Assembly (NCBI GenBank): GCA_036936605.1
Contig: JAUPFV010000002.1
Location: 196,873,273 to 196,937,272 of the forward strand
Direction: 5' to 3'
From: Limnanthes douglasii subsp. nivea
Taxonomy: Eukaryota; Streptophyta; Magnoliopsida; Brassicales; Limnanthaceae
DNA length: 64,000 nt
Below the pieces are notes generated by a model. That model did not search any database and was not told the origin of the DNA. It worked only from the letters and a program-made list of their open reading frames with translations. Of this stretch, positions 32,470-45,930 are shown piece after piece; position 1 is the stretch's first letter; each line of letters starts with the position of its first letter. The position numbers and the translations under genes are program-made.

Positions 32470-33904
32470 CTTTTCAGTGAAAGTCTATTAGAAAAATAAC
32501 AAAACATAAGGTTATGTTTAAACTATAGAAATAAAAATATATTAATGTGTATTTTATAATTAGTTAAAAAACATAAAAATTAATAAATATCAACCACGGT
32601 AAACATTTCATAAAAGTAAAATTATTTTATATCACGGTAGATAATGCAATAACATTACATGCTTTTCATAAAAATAATATCCACTACGTTAAAAAATACA
32701 ATTATATTACACATAAGAACCCAACATAAAGAATAGAAATTACGCTTATAGACATAGTATCTACTCGACTATTATAGTGGTATCTAATATCTAAGTTTTC
32801 TATTATTTCCATTTAATATCCATCTAAACTATTTAACCCATACTTAATACTCAATATTTTTTTAATACCCACACTATCCCTACCAATTATATAAGGAAAC
32901 CTTTCTATTTTCTTCTCCATTTTCTAGCAAACTAGAACTCTAAAAGAATCCCTTTTTTACATATCACCTTTTCGAGACCAAACCCCAAATCGCTATTTTC
33001 GAAACTCTTCAATTTCACAGAGTAGAAATTAAAAGAAAGTGAAAAAGATTAGGGTATGTGTTCAAGTTTTTAAAAAGCTATTCATCATCTTTGTGGATCT
33101 GGAATTCTCTCTCGCCGGCGATTATTGTTCATTCCATGTGGGTGCACGGTTCATTTTTATATAAACAAGCCTACCCTTATTCTATATGAAATGAATCAAT
33201 AAAAATTAAAATCTATAAATAATTTTAAGATGGCTAAATAATTATCATGTTACACAATTATCCTTTTATAGATTTTAAGACGCTACACAATTATAGTTTT
33301 AAATTTAAAAGAATAAATATTTAAACACTATTAATTATTTTTTTAAACTTATTTTGTTTTAAGTAAAAAATTAAAAAATGAAATAACTTTTAAATTAAAT
33401 CAAATTATATCGATTTAAAAACACTTTTAACCAAATAGAGTTAGTTTGAAATTTTGGATAGTTAGCTTTGACAATTTTTTAAAAAAAAAATAACAAAATT
33501 ATCAATAAAAGTGTTTTATATTTTTATTTAATTTTTTGATTTAAAAACTACGGTTATAAATTTGAATAAAATAACCGTTATTCTATATAAAATTCAAAAT
33601 TAAAACTGATAAAAAATTATTAATTAATTATTTCTAAATAAATTAATTATTAATTAAAAATGACAATAGCTTAAATTTTTAAGTTATACAAACAATTAAT
33701 TTAAGCTGTGTGTTAAAAGTATTTAATTAAAAGAATAATTAAATCTTTTACAAGCTGCTAATTAATATTCATGCTAAAAAACAAATCCTAATAATTAGAA
33801 TAAAGTGGGTATTAAATGTTTTTTAACATTATCCATAAAAATAAAAAATAAATTCTAAACAATATAAATAATTGGACTAAAATAATGAAAGGGAGATGAA
33901 GGGA
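32470..33904. other. Gene-free AT-rich stretch
   Basis: No gene is seen. A less AT-rich patch at about 32930-33140 (CTCTCGCCGGCGATTATTG) resembles a plant 5' leader, but no coding frame follows. The rest is low-complexity A/T sequence up to the LINE-2 flank. Confidence 0.6.
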
Positions 33905-33918
33905 ACAAAAGAGAGATA
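33905..33918. repeat. LINE-2 target duplication, left copy
   Basis: ACAAAAGAGAGATA here recurs exactly at 41100-41113, bracketing the LINE. Fourteen bases fits target-primed reverse transcription. Confidence 0.8.
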
Positions 33919-35003
33919 GTGATCCTCTATAAATCTATTAGGTAATTTGTCTTTCATTTATCTAATATTATTGGGTTTTTTTAGCCAACGGTAACTCTTT
34001 CGACCTCCTTCGACCTTACTCTTCAATGGTTTCCCCTGAATAATGGCTGTCATGTAATGGCACAGGCTCTTATTCTCCATGGTTTGTATTCCACTGGAAT
34101 TGGCACATGGGGTTCGAGCCAATGGACAACCAAGTCCTCTATACTTGCTTGGAGCCAATGGATATCTCCACCCCCTGTCCTTGCTGGAGACCTTATCTTC
34201 TACCCACCTCGATCGAAAACCTCCATGTACCTTGCTATCACCTCCATCCTCAAGTGCAGTGTAAAAGCAAAGGAAGCTGTCACAATCCCATCCAAGCATC
34301 TATCTCACATCCTAGTGGAGCCCCTCTTGAAATCCACAGGAGTATACCAAGTTACTATATGGTCTCTGGATTACCCTAATGATTCATCATCTCAGTCTTC
34401 AATCCTGCATCAATCAATGGAAGTTATCAGCCCCAACACCTCTGCCTACCCCCTATTCTATGCCCCAACTTTCTTGACAATAAATATGGTTTTTCATTGT
34501 GGTGAAAACATTTCACCCTACCTATATTTTGAATTCTGGTTTCCTAAACTTTATTCAGTTAAGCTAACTAAACCAAGCCTCAACGGTCATTTGCCTGTTT
34601 ACCTATCTCCTCTGTCTATTCTATTTTGGGTCTTCTGGTGGACTCCTTTCCCTGGTTCAGTGTTTTTCAAAATTTGTAGCCAATTCCAGCTCAAGACTAA
34701 GGCCTCTCCCCCTAGGCTCTCTAACCACTGTGTTACTCTGTATTCCTATAGCTTTCCTAAACCTAGGTTTACACACCACCTTCTCAGTCTGTCCTAATGG
34801 TCTCCTTTAGGATGATCAGAGAAACTATACCTAGTAATCCCATCTATTCACCTAGCATCCCCTCTCTCTCTCTCTCCAACCAATCTCCTAAATCTCTTAT
34901 TTCTACAAGATTCCAGCCCAAGCCAAACCAACAAAACGTTCACAAAAATTCAACAGCAATTCAAAATTCAAGAATAACCAAAACTTACCTCGTTCTCTTC
35001 TCC
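33919..35003 (+). promoter_or_regulatory. LINE-2 5' untranslated and internal promoter region
   Basis: About 1.1 kb precedes the proposed ORF1 start. Long open frames exist here because of its composition, but they show no LINE protein motif. Plant L1 elements usually carry their promoter in this region. Confidence 0.5.
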
Positions 35004-37221
35004 ATGGACTCCCAAGCCTCCTTTCGCCCTGAGAAACCTATCACAAAGATATGTTATTTCTCTCTCATCCGGTTTGAAGGGTTCTCCTCAACCTCGGCCT
35101 CTTTCCCCGCTTCTTCGATAACCCCTCACCCAGCTCTCTTCCCCAACCCTAAGCCTCCATTGGATACCTCTGGAACCTTGAGTTTCACTCCTCAGCACGA
35201 GGAGTACGTCAAGCATACATTAGCCTTGGCCAGACATCACATGGAGTCTGGCCAATGGTATATTCTCTTCCAGAATGTGGCTTCTCCCGAATTGAAAGCT
35301 TACCTCCCTCCTCAAGCTCCACCTGCTCGACAGATCCCTCTCCTGGAGTTCTCCTCTGTCCCCGATATTCCACTAGTATCTTTGTTAGCCGTTCCACTAG
35401 TTGAAACATGTCTATGCCATGTCTCGAAGGAAGCTTACACCAATCTTGTAGCAGTCATTGAAGATACCTCTGAGGGACATCATCGGTGTGTCAACCTGTC
35501 TCTCTCTATCAACCCCAAGCTTGGAAACCCTAACTAGCTTGTCGAAAAATCTCCACCCCCTCGCCCCAAAATGACCACACCCGCTCTGGATTCCCACTGT
35601 ATTCGATTCACATATGCATCCCCTTCGTCGATCTCCACTGGACAGCCTTCAGGAAGTGTCGAACCACGATCCCAAGCTAAAGAGAACCCTGACTCTCTGC
35701 TCGATTTATCATCTCTCTCTCTTTGCAAGAACCCACACCCTGCCCTAGACTTCTCATCTCTCTCTGATGTTGGTTACCTAAAACCTTTCGAAGTCGAGCA
35801 CGATGAGAACCCTAATTTGGGATTGCTGGTGTCCAAACCGGGTCAATCCTTAGGTGAATCTGTCTTGGGCCAAAGGACAGCGAGTGAGACTGGATACCCA
35901 TTGACTTCGCTGGGTTTTCAGTCCATCAGTTTGGGCCATTCGTTTAATGAAACGGGCCAGCTAGATAAATGATGGCGGCTTGGGCCACTCGAACAGAGTT
36001 TCGGGCCAGCAGATTAGTAGTTGTGGATTGGGCCGAAAGGCTGGGCTGCTGGGCCAGCAGTCTAATTTTTTTGGGCAGGCCGAGATTCTCTCTTTTACTG
36101 AAGAAAAAAGGTTTCTCGGGGTCGGATCGTCTTATATGCCCTATTCCATTATTAGGAATTTTGGAAATACCGGTAAAGGACCAAAGGGAAGGAAATACTT
36201 AAATAAGTTGGCCCAATTTCACAAATATCCTTCAAAGATTTCAAACCCCACATCCACAAACTCTAACTCTTTGGGAATGAAATCTAGGCCAAAGTCTCAT
36301 TCTAACCCTTCCTATGCTAGCATTGTTGCGGGCCACCTCGAAAACTGTTCCCGCTTGGTTATTGGGCTTAATCATATGGACCATGATGGGGTTGACTTTA
36401 TCTTAAATGAGTCGGCTATGGGTTCCCCTGATTTGTGGAAGGCTTGCTTATCGGGGTATTTCCTCACTCAACCTCAAAACTTTACCCTTCTCAAAGCGAA
36501 TGTGGAATCATTGTGGAAGAAATTTGGTCTACTGGATTTTAAACCGCTTCCCGAAGCATATTTTCTTTTTAAATTTGGGTCGGAAGAAATGGTAAAAAAG
36601 GTGCTTGATCATGCCCCATGGCACTTTGGTGGGAATTTAATCATTCTGAAGAATTGGGCCTCACTTTCCACTCTCATCAATGACCCCCATAAGGAAATCC
36701 CAATTTGGGTCAAAGTTTTCAATCTACCTTTGGAGCTTTGGACCACAGAGGGATTTAGAAAAATTGGATCGATTTTAGGCACTCCTCTTTATGTGGACCA
36801 TCAAACTGAAAAGATGGAGAAACGCCACTTTGCTCGCATTTGCATTTTGATTAAAGCGGGATCATAAATCTGCCATGAGCTCACTTTCGAGATAGGGGAC
36901 AAACACATTACGATGAATTTTGAATACCAAGGTCTCCCTCCACAATGTGCAAATTGTGTAGTCTTTGGACACACCTCCATCCAGTGTAAAAAAAGAGTTT
37001 CCAAAATTCCTTCCTATCACCCCTCGCTTACTGCTTCGAAGGAATCTGATCCTTCTGAGATTGAGCCAACACGTCTAAGTGGACAGTGTCTTGATTCCCT
37101 TAAGGAAGTCAAAGAGGTGGAAAATGGAGAGGAGGTGGACTCGCCCCCCAAAAGGCACCGTCTCACAGATGCAAAGGCTAAGGGTATTTTGGATTTGTCC
37201 TCCGACAGGGCCATCGTCTAG
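35004..37221 (+). pseudogene. LINE-2 ORF1 (DUF4283 and zinc knuckle), broken
   Basis: I chose the ATG at 35004 (MDSQASFRPEKPITK). A TAG at 35535 interrupts the Pro-rich N-terminal part, and a frameshift near 35972 moves reading one frame. The DUF4283 region follows (LWKACLSGYFLTQPQNF, YFLFKFGSEEMVKKVL, IPIWVKVFNLPLELWTTEG). After an in-frame TAA at 36865 comes the zinc knuckle YQGLPPQCANCVVFGHTSIQ followed by C. A basic/acidic tail ends at 37221. It would bind element RNA. It is non-functional as it stands. Confidence 0.85.
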
Positions 37222-37242
37222 AGCGCTATAAGTATCCTGATT

Positions 37243-40200
37243 ATGAATATTGCTTCTTGGAATGTGAGGGGGTTTAAATGACCCTGTTAGACAAAAATAT
37301 GTTACAGACTTTATTATCACCAATAGTATTTCCCTGTTAGTTTTAGTTGAAACTAAAGTCCATTTGTCCAAAGTTGAATCTATTCTTCGGAATATGGTGC
37401 CTTTCTGGCATGTCCTTACAAATCATTCGTCTCATCATCTAGGTAGAATTTGGATAATCTGCAACCTTAGTGTCATTACCATAACTAGAGAGTCACAATC
37501 CTCCCAATATATTCACTGTTTAGCTAAGTCTCATAATTTCAATGCATCTTTTAGATTTACTGCAATCTATGCTTTCAATGATAGACAAGACTATTCCTTG
37601 GGTGGTGCTTGGGGATTTCAATACCATTCGCCACCCGAATGAGCGTATTGGATCCACTGAAAATTGGTCATCCGCTATAGACGATTTTAGTAATTGCTGC
37701 TACAATTGTGATCTCAGCGATCTGCGATCATCTGGTTTCCATTTCACTTGGATTAACAAGCAGCCTGACAATCCGATTCTATCCAAAATTGATAGAGTCC
37801 TTGTCAACCCTGCCTGGGATGATTTATTCCCAATGTCTTTCGCTCATTTTGGTTTTCTTCGATCTTCTGATAACACTGCTGTTACGCTTAGCCTTGGGTA
37901 CCCTCGCCCTAAGAGTAAAAAACCTTTCAAATTATTCAATATGTGGCAATCTCACCCTCTCTTAAAAGATATAGTGACTAAGAGTTGGAATAGTCCCATT
38001 GCTTCTTTTGGGATGAGCTTGGTCACTGAAAAACTGATTAGATTACAGTCCATGCTTGTGGGACTCAATCGTAATGAGTTTAGCGATATAAACTCCAGAG
38101 TGGTTAATGCCCAAAAAAGACTATTCCAAGCTCAATCCAATCTAGCTAGTGATCCGCTCAATCTGACTCTTGTTGTGGAGGAATGTAATGTGTCAAAAGA
38201 ATTTATCTTTCTTAATAGAGCCGAAGAATCCTTTCTGAAACAAAAATGTAGAGAAAAATGGATCCAACTTGGTGACAAAAATAAATTTTTTTTCCATAAC
38301 AACATCAAGGCTAGGCTTTTTTGTAATAAGATTATCTCAATCAGAGATGATAGAGGAGTTACTGTCACCACTCCTGAACGTGTCTCCAAGGTATTTGTGA
38401 AATAATTTGATAGCTCTCTTGGGACCAGGCATACGGCCGTCTACCCTGGCCTGGATACCATTTCCTCTCTCCTAACCTCCAGAGTTACCAGTACGGATAA
38501 GGATTCTATGATTCGTGAGATTACTTGCGAAGAAATAAAATCTGCTCTATTCAGTATTGATAGTAACAAAGCTTCGGGTCCTGATGGCTTCAACTCCTGC
38601 TTCTTCAAATCTAACTGGAGCATTGTTGGCCATGGTATCTGTAATGGTGTACTCGACTTCTTTCACTCTAATTCCCTGGAGCCCTCTTGGAGCTCCACTT
38701 CAATTACTCTCATCCCTAAAAAATACTCTCCATCTGATCCTGCCGACTTTAGACTCATTTCTCTTTGTAATGTAAGCTACAAGATCATTTCCAAGATCCT
38801 TGTCAATAGAATAAAAGATTCCTTTCCTTATCTCATTGACAATTCGCAGTCGGCTTTCGTAAAAGGAAAGAACATATCGGATAACATCCTATTATCTCAA
38901 GAGCTGTTAAAGAGGTACCATTCGAACAGTTGGGACAAAAAGGTCGCGCTGAAAATCGATTTAATGAAAGCCTTTGACAATGTTAGATGGCACGCCATCC
39001 TTGACATCCTTGTAGCGATGCATTTCTCGGTCAAAATGATCACCTGGGTCATTAATTGTATTTCTTCTCCTTCCTTCTCCATCAATATAAACGGGGACCC
39101 TTATGGCAATATGAAAGGAAGAAAAGGTCTAAGACAAGGAGATCCGATCTCCCCCTTCCTCTTTGTTCTTGTCATGCAGGTTCTCTCCAGCATTCTTCAG
39201 GAGAAAAGCAAAAATGAGAATTTCCGGTATCATTGGAAATGTCAGAAGCTAAAAATTATTAATCTAAGTTTTCCTGATGATTTAATGATTTTTTGTCGTG
39301 GGGATGTCCATTCCTTTCTTCTTATCAAAGAATCCCTTGATGAATTCTATATTCTCTCTGGCCTAAAAGTCAGATCTTCCTTTCTGGTATTGATGAGTCT
39401 CTTCGTGGGGACCTCAGCAGTATCTTAGGATTCTCGGAAGGATCACTCCCTGTTAAATATTTGGGTGTGCCCCTTCTTACTAGTCGTCTCACCCATTCTG
39501 ACTGTCGTCCGCTTCTCCATAAAATCACCTCGAGAATTGAATCCTGGACCACTAAGCACCTTTCTTATGCTGGGAGACTTCAACTCATTAAGTCTGTCTT
39601 ATTTGCTGGTCAAGTCTATTGGTCTTTCATTTTCATCCTTCCCTCAAGAATATTAAAAGAATTGACCCAGTACCTCCGTCGTTTTCTTTGGTCTGGCTCG
39701 GCTATGAAAATACATAGAGCCAAATTAGCATGGACCACAGTCACGTTGCCAACCGTAGAAGGCGGCCTTGGGATTCTTGATTTAAAAATTTGGAATCAGG
39801 CGACTATCCTAAAACACCTTTGGTCGATCGTGTGTAATAATCCTCACTCCATATGGAGTGATTGTATTAAGATGGAAAAAATTAAAAATAATTATTTCTG
39901 GAACCTCCCTATTGGATCCTCGCCCTCGTGGATCTAGAGGAAAATCCTTCATCTCCGCCCATTGGCTTGTCAACTTTGTAGGGTAGCAATTGGAAATGGC
40001 TCAAGCACCTCTTTCTGGTGTGACCCATGACTCATCTCTTTATCGCTAGTTTCCTATTATGGAGACAGTATTATTAAGGACTCGATACTTAGGAAATCTC
40101 TCAAAGTATTTGATATCATCCTCAATGGGAACTGGAATTGGCCCTCCAATTCTAGATCGGCAAATGCGCGCAACCGTGCTAACCTGTTGGAAATCAAATC

Positions 40201-40738
40201 TCTCATTCTCTCTCTCCCACCGCCAAACACCCTCCTCAATAATACTCCTTTCTGGAAGGCGAAATAAGGATGCACCACCTTCTCCATCAAGGAAATGTAC
40301 CATGCCATTCAGTCGTCCAACCCTAAAGTAGGGTGGGCCGGGTTAGTTTGGAACAAATCTAATATTCCGCGTCATTCTTTCATTTTATGGCTCGCTATCT
40401 TGGGCAAGCTTGTCATCAAAGACAAGCTCCTCAGTTGGGATTATAACATCCCATCTGTCCGTGTCCTGTGCAAATCTAATAATGAAACCATCCCTCATCT
40501 CCTCTTTGATTGCAGTTTCATACAGAGTATTTGGACCAATGCTAGCAATAAACTAGGCTTCCCCTTTACAGCTTCCTGCTGGCAGTCTTGGGTCGGTGAA
40601 GCGTCAAATTGGTCTCCATCTCGAAATCGTTCAATTTGGCAGTCTTGCTTCACCGCTGTAACCTACCACGTCTGGAAGGAGAGGAACCTTAGAACATTTG
40701 GTTCCCCCCCGGCCATAACCTCCATGGTGTCTCACTGA
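37243..40738 (+). pseudogene. LINE-2 ORF2: endonuclease, RT, zf-RVT, broken
   Basis: The start MNIASWNVRGFK is the classic L1 endonuclease N-terminus, with frameshifts near 37280 and 37560. WVVLGDFNTI keeps the catalytic Asp and Asn, but the SDH motif reads SSDNTAV (His lost). The RT runs from about 38508 (SNKASGPDGFNSCFFKSNW, LRQGDPISPFLFVLVMQVL). The catalytic motif is SFPDDLMIFC, with Pro in place of the usual Ala. A frameshift near 39370 leads to KYLGVPLL and SYAGRLQLIKSVL. The zf-RVT part (PRHSFILWLAILGKL, ETIPHLLFDC) ends near 40738. Both the endonuclease and RT would be impaired. Confidence 0.88.
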
Positions 40739-41099
40739 ATTTTCTCGGACCTTCGGCTTAGATTCCAAGGCACCAAGACTGGGTGACCTTACTAAAATTA
40801 ATATTTACTACTCTTTTTCTTTTAAAATTGCAGGATGGATCGCTGAGAGCAGTTCAGGATCCGACACTTCATGGATCGCTTGGAGGACTGCGGATACTTC
40901 CTCTGATATCTCCCATTTTATCAGCACCTTAGTCTATGTGTACTGAACGTTTCCTCTCCCTTTCTAGGACTGCAAAGTTTTTTCTGATTATTTCTATTTC
41001 GAGTAGACGTTGCTTAGTCGATTGTTGATGTATTCTCGGGGTATGCCCCAGATTTGATGTATGAACCATTTTTATTTATTTAATGCATTTTAAACACAC

Positions 41100-41113
41100 A
41101 CAAAAGAGAGATA
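41100..41113. repeat. LINE-2 target duplication, right copy
   Basis: Exact match to 33905-33918. Confidence 0.8.
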
Positions 41114-42421
41114 ACAGGGTTAATTTTCTTTTAAATTTTTGTTTTTTTTTCTTTTTCAATTGTTTTTATTTGTTTTCTTGATATAATATTAAATTAAATA
41201 TTACTTATTTTATCAATTATTTTAATTTAAGAGCTATAAAAAAATATTTGTGTATAATCAATTTATTTGATATTAAAAATAAAGTTAATGGACTAGAGTT
41301 ATATTTTATTAACTATTTTAATTCAAAATATTTGTGTATAGTAGCGAGTAGGCTTATTTAATATTAAAATAGAAAAATAATAGACTAGAGTTAGACTTTA
41401 TATTTGACTTTTTCAAAATATTATTTTGATTATTTTATTATTATAATTATAATTATATTTTGAGATTTGTTATAAAATTTAAATCTTAATTAAGGTAGAC
41501 TATTTTTTGATGGGTAAACTATTTTATGGTTTAATATAATTTGTAGTTTTCATGCTATTGCGTTTGATCTAGGGTTTACCTTGCGCACTCATTGAGTATT
41601 GTTCTATAAAAAAAAGAAAGTATACTTGTATAAATCTAGAATATAATATTTTATTTTGTATATATTTAAAAGTAATTTGTACCATAAAAAATTATTATTG
41701 GATTTATTAAAATAAATAGAAATTTTCTAAAAAATGTTATTATTATTATTATTTTCAATTAAGTGTTTCAATATTTATGAATATTATTTTAAAAACTTCA
41801 TCATTAAAAAAATAAAATTTGCAAAATAGATGTTTGATAAAATGAATGAATGATGTAATTTCTTCGAATTATATTCGGTTGTTAAAACGGAGAAGATTGG
41901 TTTGATTTAATGTCCGAATATATTTTAGCCCCCTTAATTTAATATCTAGTTCCACCACTCTACGAGAGTAATAAATATTTACACGATTATAATAAAATAA
42001 TAATAATCAAAATACAATAATAAAAATATATTAATTATACATCAATTTAAAATTATAATATATATAAATTATAAAAAAATCAAACAATAACAACATTTAT
42101 ATTACGGTTAGAATAAAACTAGAACAACATTTATAGTATTTATTAAATCAAACTATAATAATAATTAAAATATATTAATAAAACTATAATAATTTTATAT
42201 TATAATATACAAAACATATTACAAATTTTTTTTATCAAACAATAATAAAAATAATTATACTTTATATTTTTAAAAATAACATAACAACATTTATAATATT
42301 TATAAATTATAATCCAATCATAATATTTATAAATTATGTCGTTTGTCGTGGCGATCTAATTTTTTTTGAGAAAATAATTGCAATAAGGAAGGTTCGTTAC
42401 TACTATCTTGGTAGCACTATC
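41114..42421. other. AT-rich spacer with a SINE 3'-end fragment
   Basis: No gene is seen. The sequence is very AT-rich with many short A/T repeats. Bases 41573-41618 match the 3' end of the SINE at 46630-46833. Confidence 0.6.
41573..41618 (+). mobile_element. SINE 3'-end fragment
   Basis: GGTTTACCTTGCGCACTC followed by ATTGAGTATTGTTC and an A-rich tail parallels the end of the full SINE at 46781-46833 (TTTACCTGTGCGCACTTG, TTGAGTAGCGGTTGC, A run). The 5' tRNA-like part is absent. Confidence 0.6.
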
Positions 42422-42600
42422 CACTAGAAAAAAACAAAAGCTTGTCGCGACGACGAATTATTATTGGAAGCTAGGAAAGTCATTGTGAAAAACCTTGTAA
42501 TTGTTTAAAAATGGTCATTAAATATTAGCTCACCACAACAATATACTTATTGTCGCAGCAACAACAAACAAGTATATATTTTAAGAATTTTTTTTTTCCG
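42422..42600. mobile_element. CACTA-type transposon end
   Basis: CACTAGAAAAAAACAAAAGC begins here, followed by TTGTCGCGACGACGAATT and later TATTGTCGCAGCAACAAC. The CACTA start and GTCGC/GCGAC sub-terminal words are typical of plant CACTA (CMC) elements. The opposite end was not found, so this is a fragment. Confidence 0.5.
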
Positions 42601-43101
42601 AAAAAATATATTTTTGATCAAATATGTCATTTTATTAGGTTATGTTAAATCTTATAAATAATCTATTGGGTAAGCTAATACCTGAAAAAAAAAAACAAAA
42701 TTTAATTATCATTTGTAATTTCTAAAGTTGTCTATTTCTCATCTATTAGAGTTTTTCGATCCAATTTTTTTATTTCCAATTGTTCGAAAGTGAAAAGACT
42801 TGTTATGTTTAGAAGTTGTTTTGAAAAAAATCCAAAAAACAAAAGAAAACATAAATAATTTTTCTTGAAAATAAAATTATCTCAAGTCTCATGTCAATGT
42901 TTTGATGGCCTAAAGTTTTTATTGATTTTTAAAGTATTTTAACAATGTCATTAGTATAACTTATCCAGTTTTTATTGATTATTTATAATGAAAACAAAAA
43001 TAATATAACTTCTCGGATTGTTAATGATTTTTTTATATATAAAAATGAAAAATAAATGTATATTATTTATAATTAAGTGTGTAGTTTCCATTATTTGATC
43101 A
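42601..43101. other. Gene-free AT-rich spacer
   Basis: Nothing is recognisable between the CACTA end and the copia-1 LTR. Confidence 0.6.
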
Positions 43102-44033
43102 TGTTAGACGTAGGCCAGAAGTAACTCGTCAAGAGATGTATTGTCGGAGGACTACATGGGTGTTGGTTCTGACTTGCATTTATAGGCAAGAACTGTTGAA
43201 ACTCTCTGAAGCTTAAGTCATGACTTAGTTGCAGAGATGTCTGTTGATCCTAATAGATGAGCCAAAATGTCAAAGAGTGGTGACAATTGTGTCAAATGAC
43301 ATATGTGCTGAGCTGAAGCAAGTTGATTTAAAGCAAGTTGATCCGAACTACCACTCTAATCTAAAGTGAGCTGGATCATAGCACCATAGTTGAAGCGAAG
43401 TTTTCTATTTTCTTGGTCGCCTGTATTAATTGGGTCTCTTATTTTAGTCTTCCTATATTAATTAGATTCTTTAAACTAATTGGGTCTTCTATATTAATTA
43501 TAATTTATTATTTATGAGATTTCCTATATTAATAGATTATAAGTTATTTTAGTCGTTGATTAATAGGCTTTAATTTATATTATGATTAAGAATTGGGATT
43601 TCCTCAAAAACTTATAAATAAGAGAAGATATTGTTATGTAATATGTAGTGTGGTGTGATTCAAGAACTGCATATTTCTTAAGAGAGAGAAACTAGCTCTA
43701 GATCTTTTAAGAGATAAGTGGGGTGTGACAGAAACATGGAATAGAGGATTCTGTGAATCACGTCATCTTTTGTTACAAAGAGTGATTAAGTCATTCATGT
43801 TTGGAGAGTCTTTATGTAACCTACTTATATATAAAAGAGTCTTCGTTACTTGTGGATGTAGGATTTCTTCAATATTAAACCACATTAAATGATGTCTTGT
43901 GTGCTTAGTTTTATTACACTTTCTTTTATTTTTTGCTCGTCTTGCAGAGGACTATTCGATTGATTTTTTGTAGGTTTGTTTGATCGCATATCGGTTCTTG
44001 CCTCGACAGAACGATGTTGGTTTTTCCCTAACA
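43102..44033 (+). repeat. 5' LTR of copia-1 (932 bp)
   Basis: The LTR starts TGTTAG and ends CTAACA, a perfect 6-bp inverted pair. A degraded Met-initiator primer site (TGGTGTGATG) follows two bases later at 44036. A TATA-like CTTATAAATAAG lies near 43610. The first 60 bases recur at 48586 and 51791, and the middle recurs at 45945-46560. Confidence 0.85.
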
Positions 44034-45930
44034 AGTGGTGTGATGAACGTGGAGCAATATTAGAAGGGGTAGATCGAGTGCAATATGTTAGAGAAGTATC
44101 TCGCCTAGAAACGAGAAAGCAACGAAAGACGAGTTGCATGAAGCTTCGCCTAGAAAAAATCAACGGATCTAATGATTTCAATCTCTAGAGAATTAAGCAT
44201 AAGACTTACCTAGCACATAAGAGAATGATTGCTGATATCGATGATAAATCTATACATATTGATATTGTGCTATTGTTTACAGATTTGGGAAATGAAGTGT
44301 TATAAGAGATATCTGAAGAGCCTGCATCTTTGAGGATATAAAAGCGATTGGATGCGATTTACATGAATAAGTCATTGATGAACAAATTATATATGAAAAA
44401 CAACTTTACACGATGTCAATGCATAATACAATAGAGATTTAAAAGGCTCATAGATGATTACAACTGAATTGTACGCGACTTGAATAAAGTTGATGTGAAG
44501 ATAGATGAGGAAGACCAAACAAGCATCCTTCTAAGTTCTATGGCGACGAAATATGAACACTTCAAGTACATCATGCTGTACAAAAATAACTCCCTTATGA
44601 AGTCTAAAGTCAAGAGATCCTTGAACTCCAAAATTATTCAGAATAATAATGCTCTGAAGGGTGACTCAAAAGGGCACAAACTAAGCGTGAGGGGTCGATC
44701 AAGGAAGATGAGAGAAAACTCTTGGTAAAAGTCCAAAAAGGTTGGTATGGGTTCAAAAGTGATTTGTTGGGTATGCAAGAAAAAATACATATCAGTCGGA
44801 ACTGCCCGGAGAAGGAAAATGACAACCATTATTATAAGACCAAAGCTGGGGATGTTGGAATGATGTGTGATGATTGTGAGTACATTGATGGGTTATTGAC
44901 TTATTTTTTTTGCAGATACAACGATAAATGAGTGTTGGACTAGGGTGCGTCATTTCATATGAATCATAATAAACAATGGTTTGAAGACCTACAAATGCTT
45001 GATGTGAAAGGTTCATTCTCGGGAACGACGAGTCCTACGATGTCAAGGGGATTAGAATTATGCGGCTCAAGTTGTCTACAAGACTTAAGAGTATGATTAA
45101 TAATGTAAGGTATGTACCCAAATTTAAACGCAACTTTATTTCTATTGGGTTGTTAAATGAGAAAGGGTTTACCTACAAGGGTAGAGATCGAAGAATTAAG
45201 GTCTTGCAAGGCTCATTTGTTATTATGAAAGCCTATATGACTAATAATGTGTTAGTTATTAAGGGTACTGTAGTAATATGGCGTGTAATTAGTATGGTGA
45301 AGAATTCTACCAGATTGTAGTAGCATCGGTTTGAGAATTAAAGTGAGAAGGGACTCCCTGAACTAAGAAAACATGGGTTATTAGATGATATCAGAATTCA
45401 TAAGATGATATCAGAATTCATAAGTTGTGTAGTGGGTAAGAGTAAGAGGGTAAAATTTATTCCCAACAACCAGGCATCCAATGGATTACTTGATTACGTT
45501 CATTCAGACCTTTGGGGTCCAAAACGGGATCCTACCATAGGTGGTGCAATGTACTTTATGTCGCCGCCTGCATATCATCAACATGAGTCCATCTACATAA
45601 CTTAAGTTTCTTTATCCTTAAAAGGTTTGAATTTGAGAGAAATTTAAGTTAGAACATTTGAGAGTACTTAGATGTACTGTCTACGCACATGTAAAGCAAA
45701 TTAAACTTAAGCCAAAAGAGCTTAAATGTTTGTTTCTCCATAATCCGAAAGGAGTAAAAGGTCATAGGTTGTGGTACCTTGAACCTGGACATCCGAAGGC
45801 TTTAATAAACAAGGACATGGTTTTTAAATAAGAGGACATATTATTGAAAAATGCAGAAGAAACTCAACCAAATGTTGTTGGGAAGAGATGTGATGTTGAT
45901 GAAAGAAATATGCGTTTAGCCAAATTAAAT
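44034..45930 (+). pseudogene. copia-1 gag, protease and pre-integrase, broken
   Basis: Gag text includes INGSNDFNL (44158-) and DEEDQTSILLSSMATKYEHF (44505-). The zinc knuckle is split by a frameshift (CWVCKKK, then HISRNCPEKEN, about 44758-44820). The protease active site is D-stop-G (LD, stop, GASFHMN, near 44940). The GAG-pre-integrase block reads CVVGKSKRVKF and GLLDYVHSDLWGPKRDPTIGG (45427-45550, written here in parts). The integrase core is deleted. Confidence 0.75.

Larger units (their letters stand above)
33919..41099 (+). mobile_element. Near full-length L1-type LINE, inactive (LINE-2)
   Basis: The 7.18-kb insertion is bounded by an exact 14-bp duplication. It contains a GC-richer leader, an ORF1 and an ORF2 in plus orientation, and a short 3' tail (TTTATTTATTTAATGCATTT) instead of a clean poly(A). 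Its GC content is well above the flanks. Stops and frameshifts occur in both ORFs. It differs in sequence from LINE-1, so it is a separate family. Confidence 0.9.

Noticed and set aside
34057..34797. 246-residue open frame at the LINE-2 start
   Set aside because: It has no LINE ORF1 motif and lies in the leader. Overlapping frames are equally open, so composition explains it.
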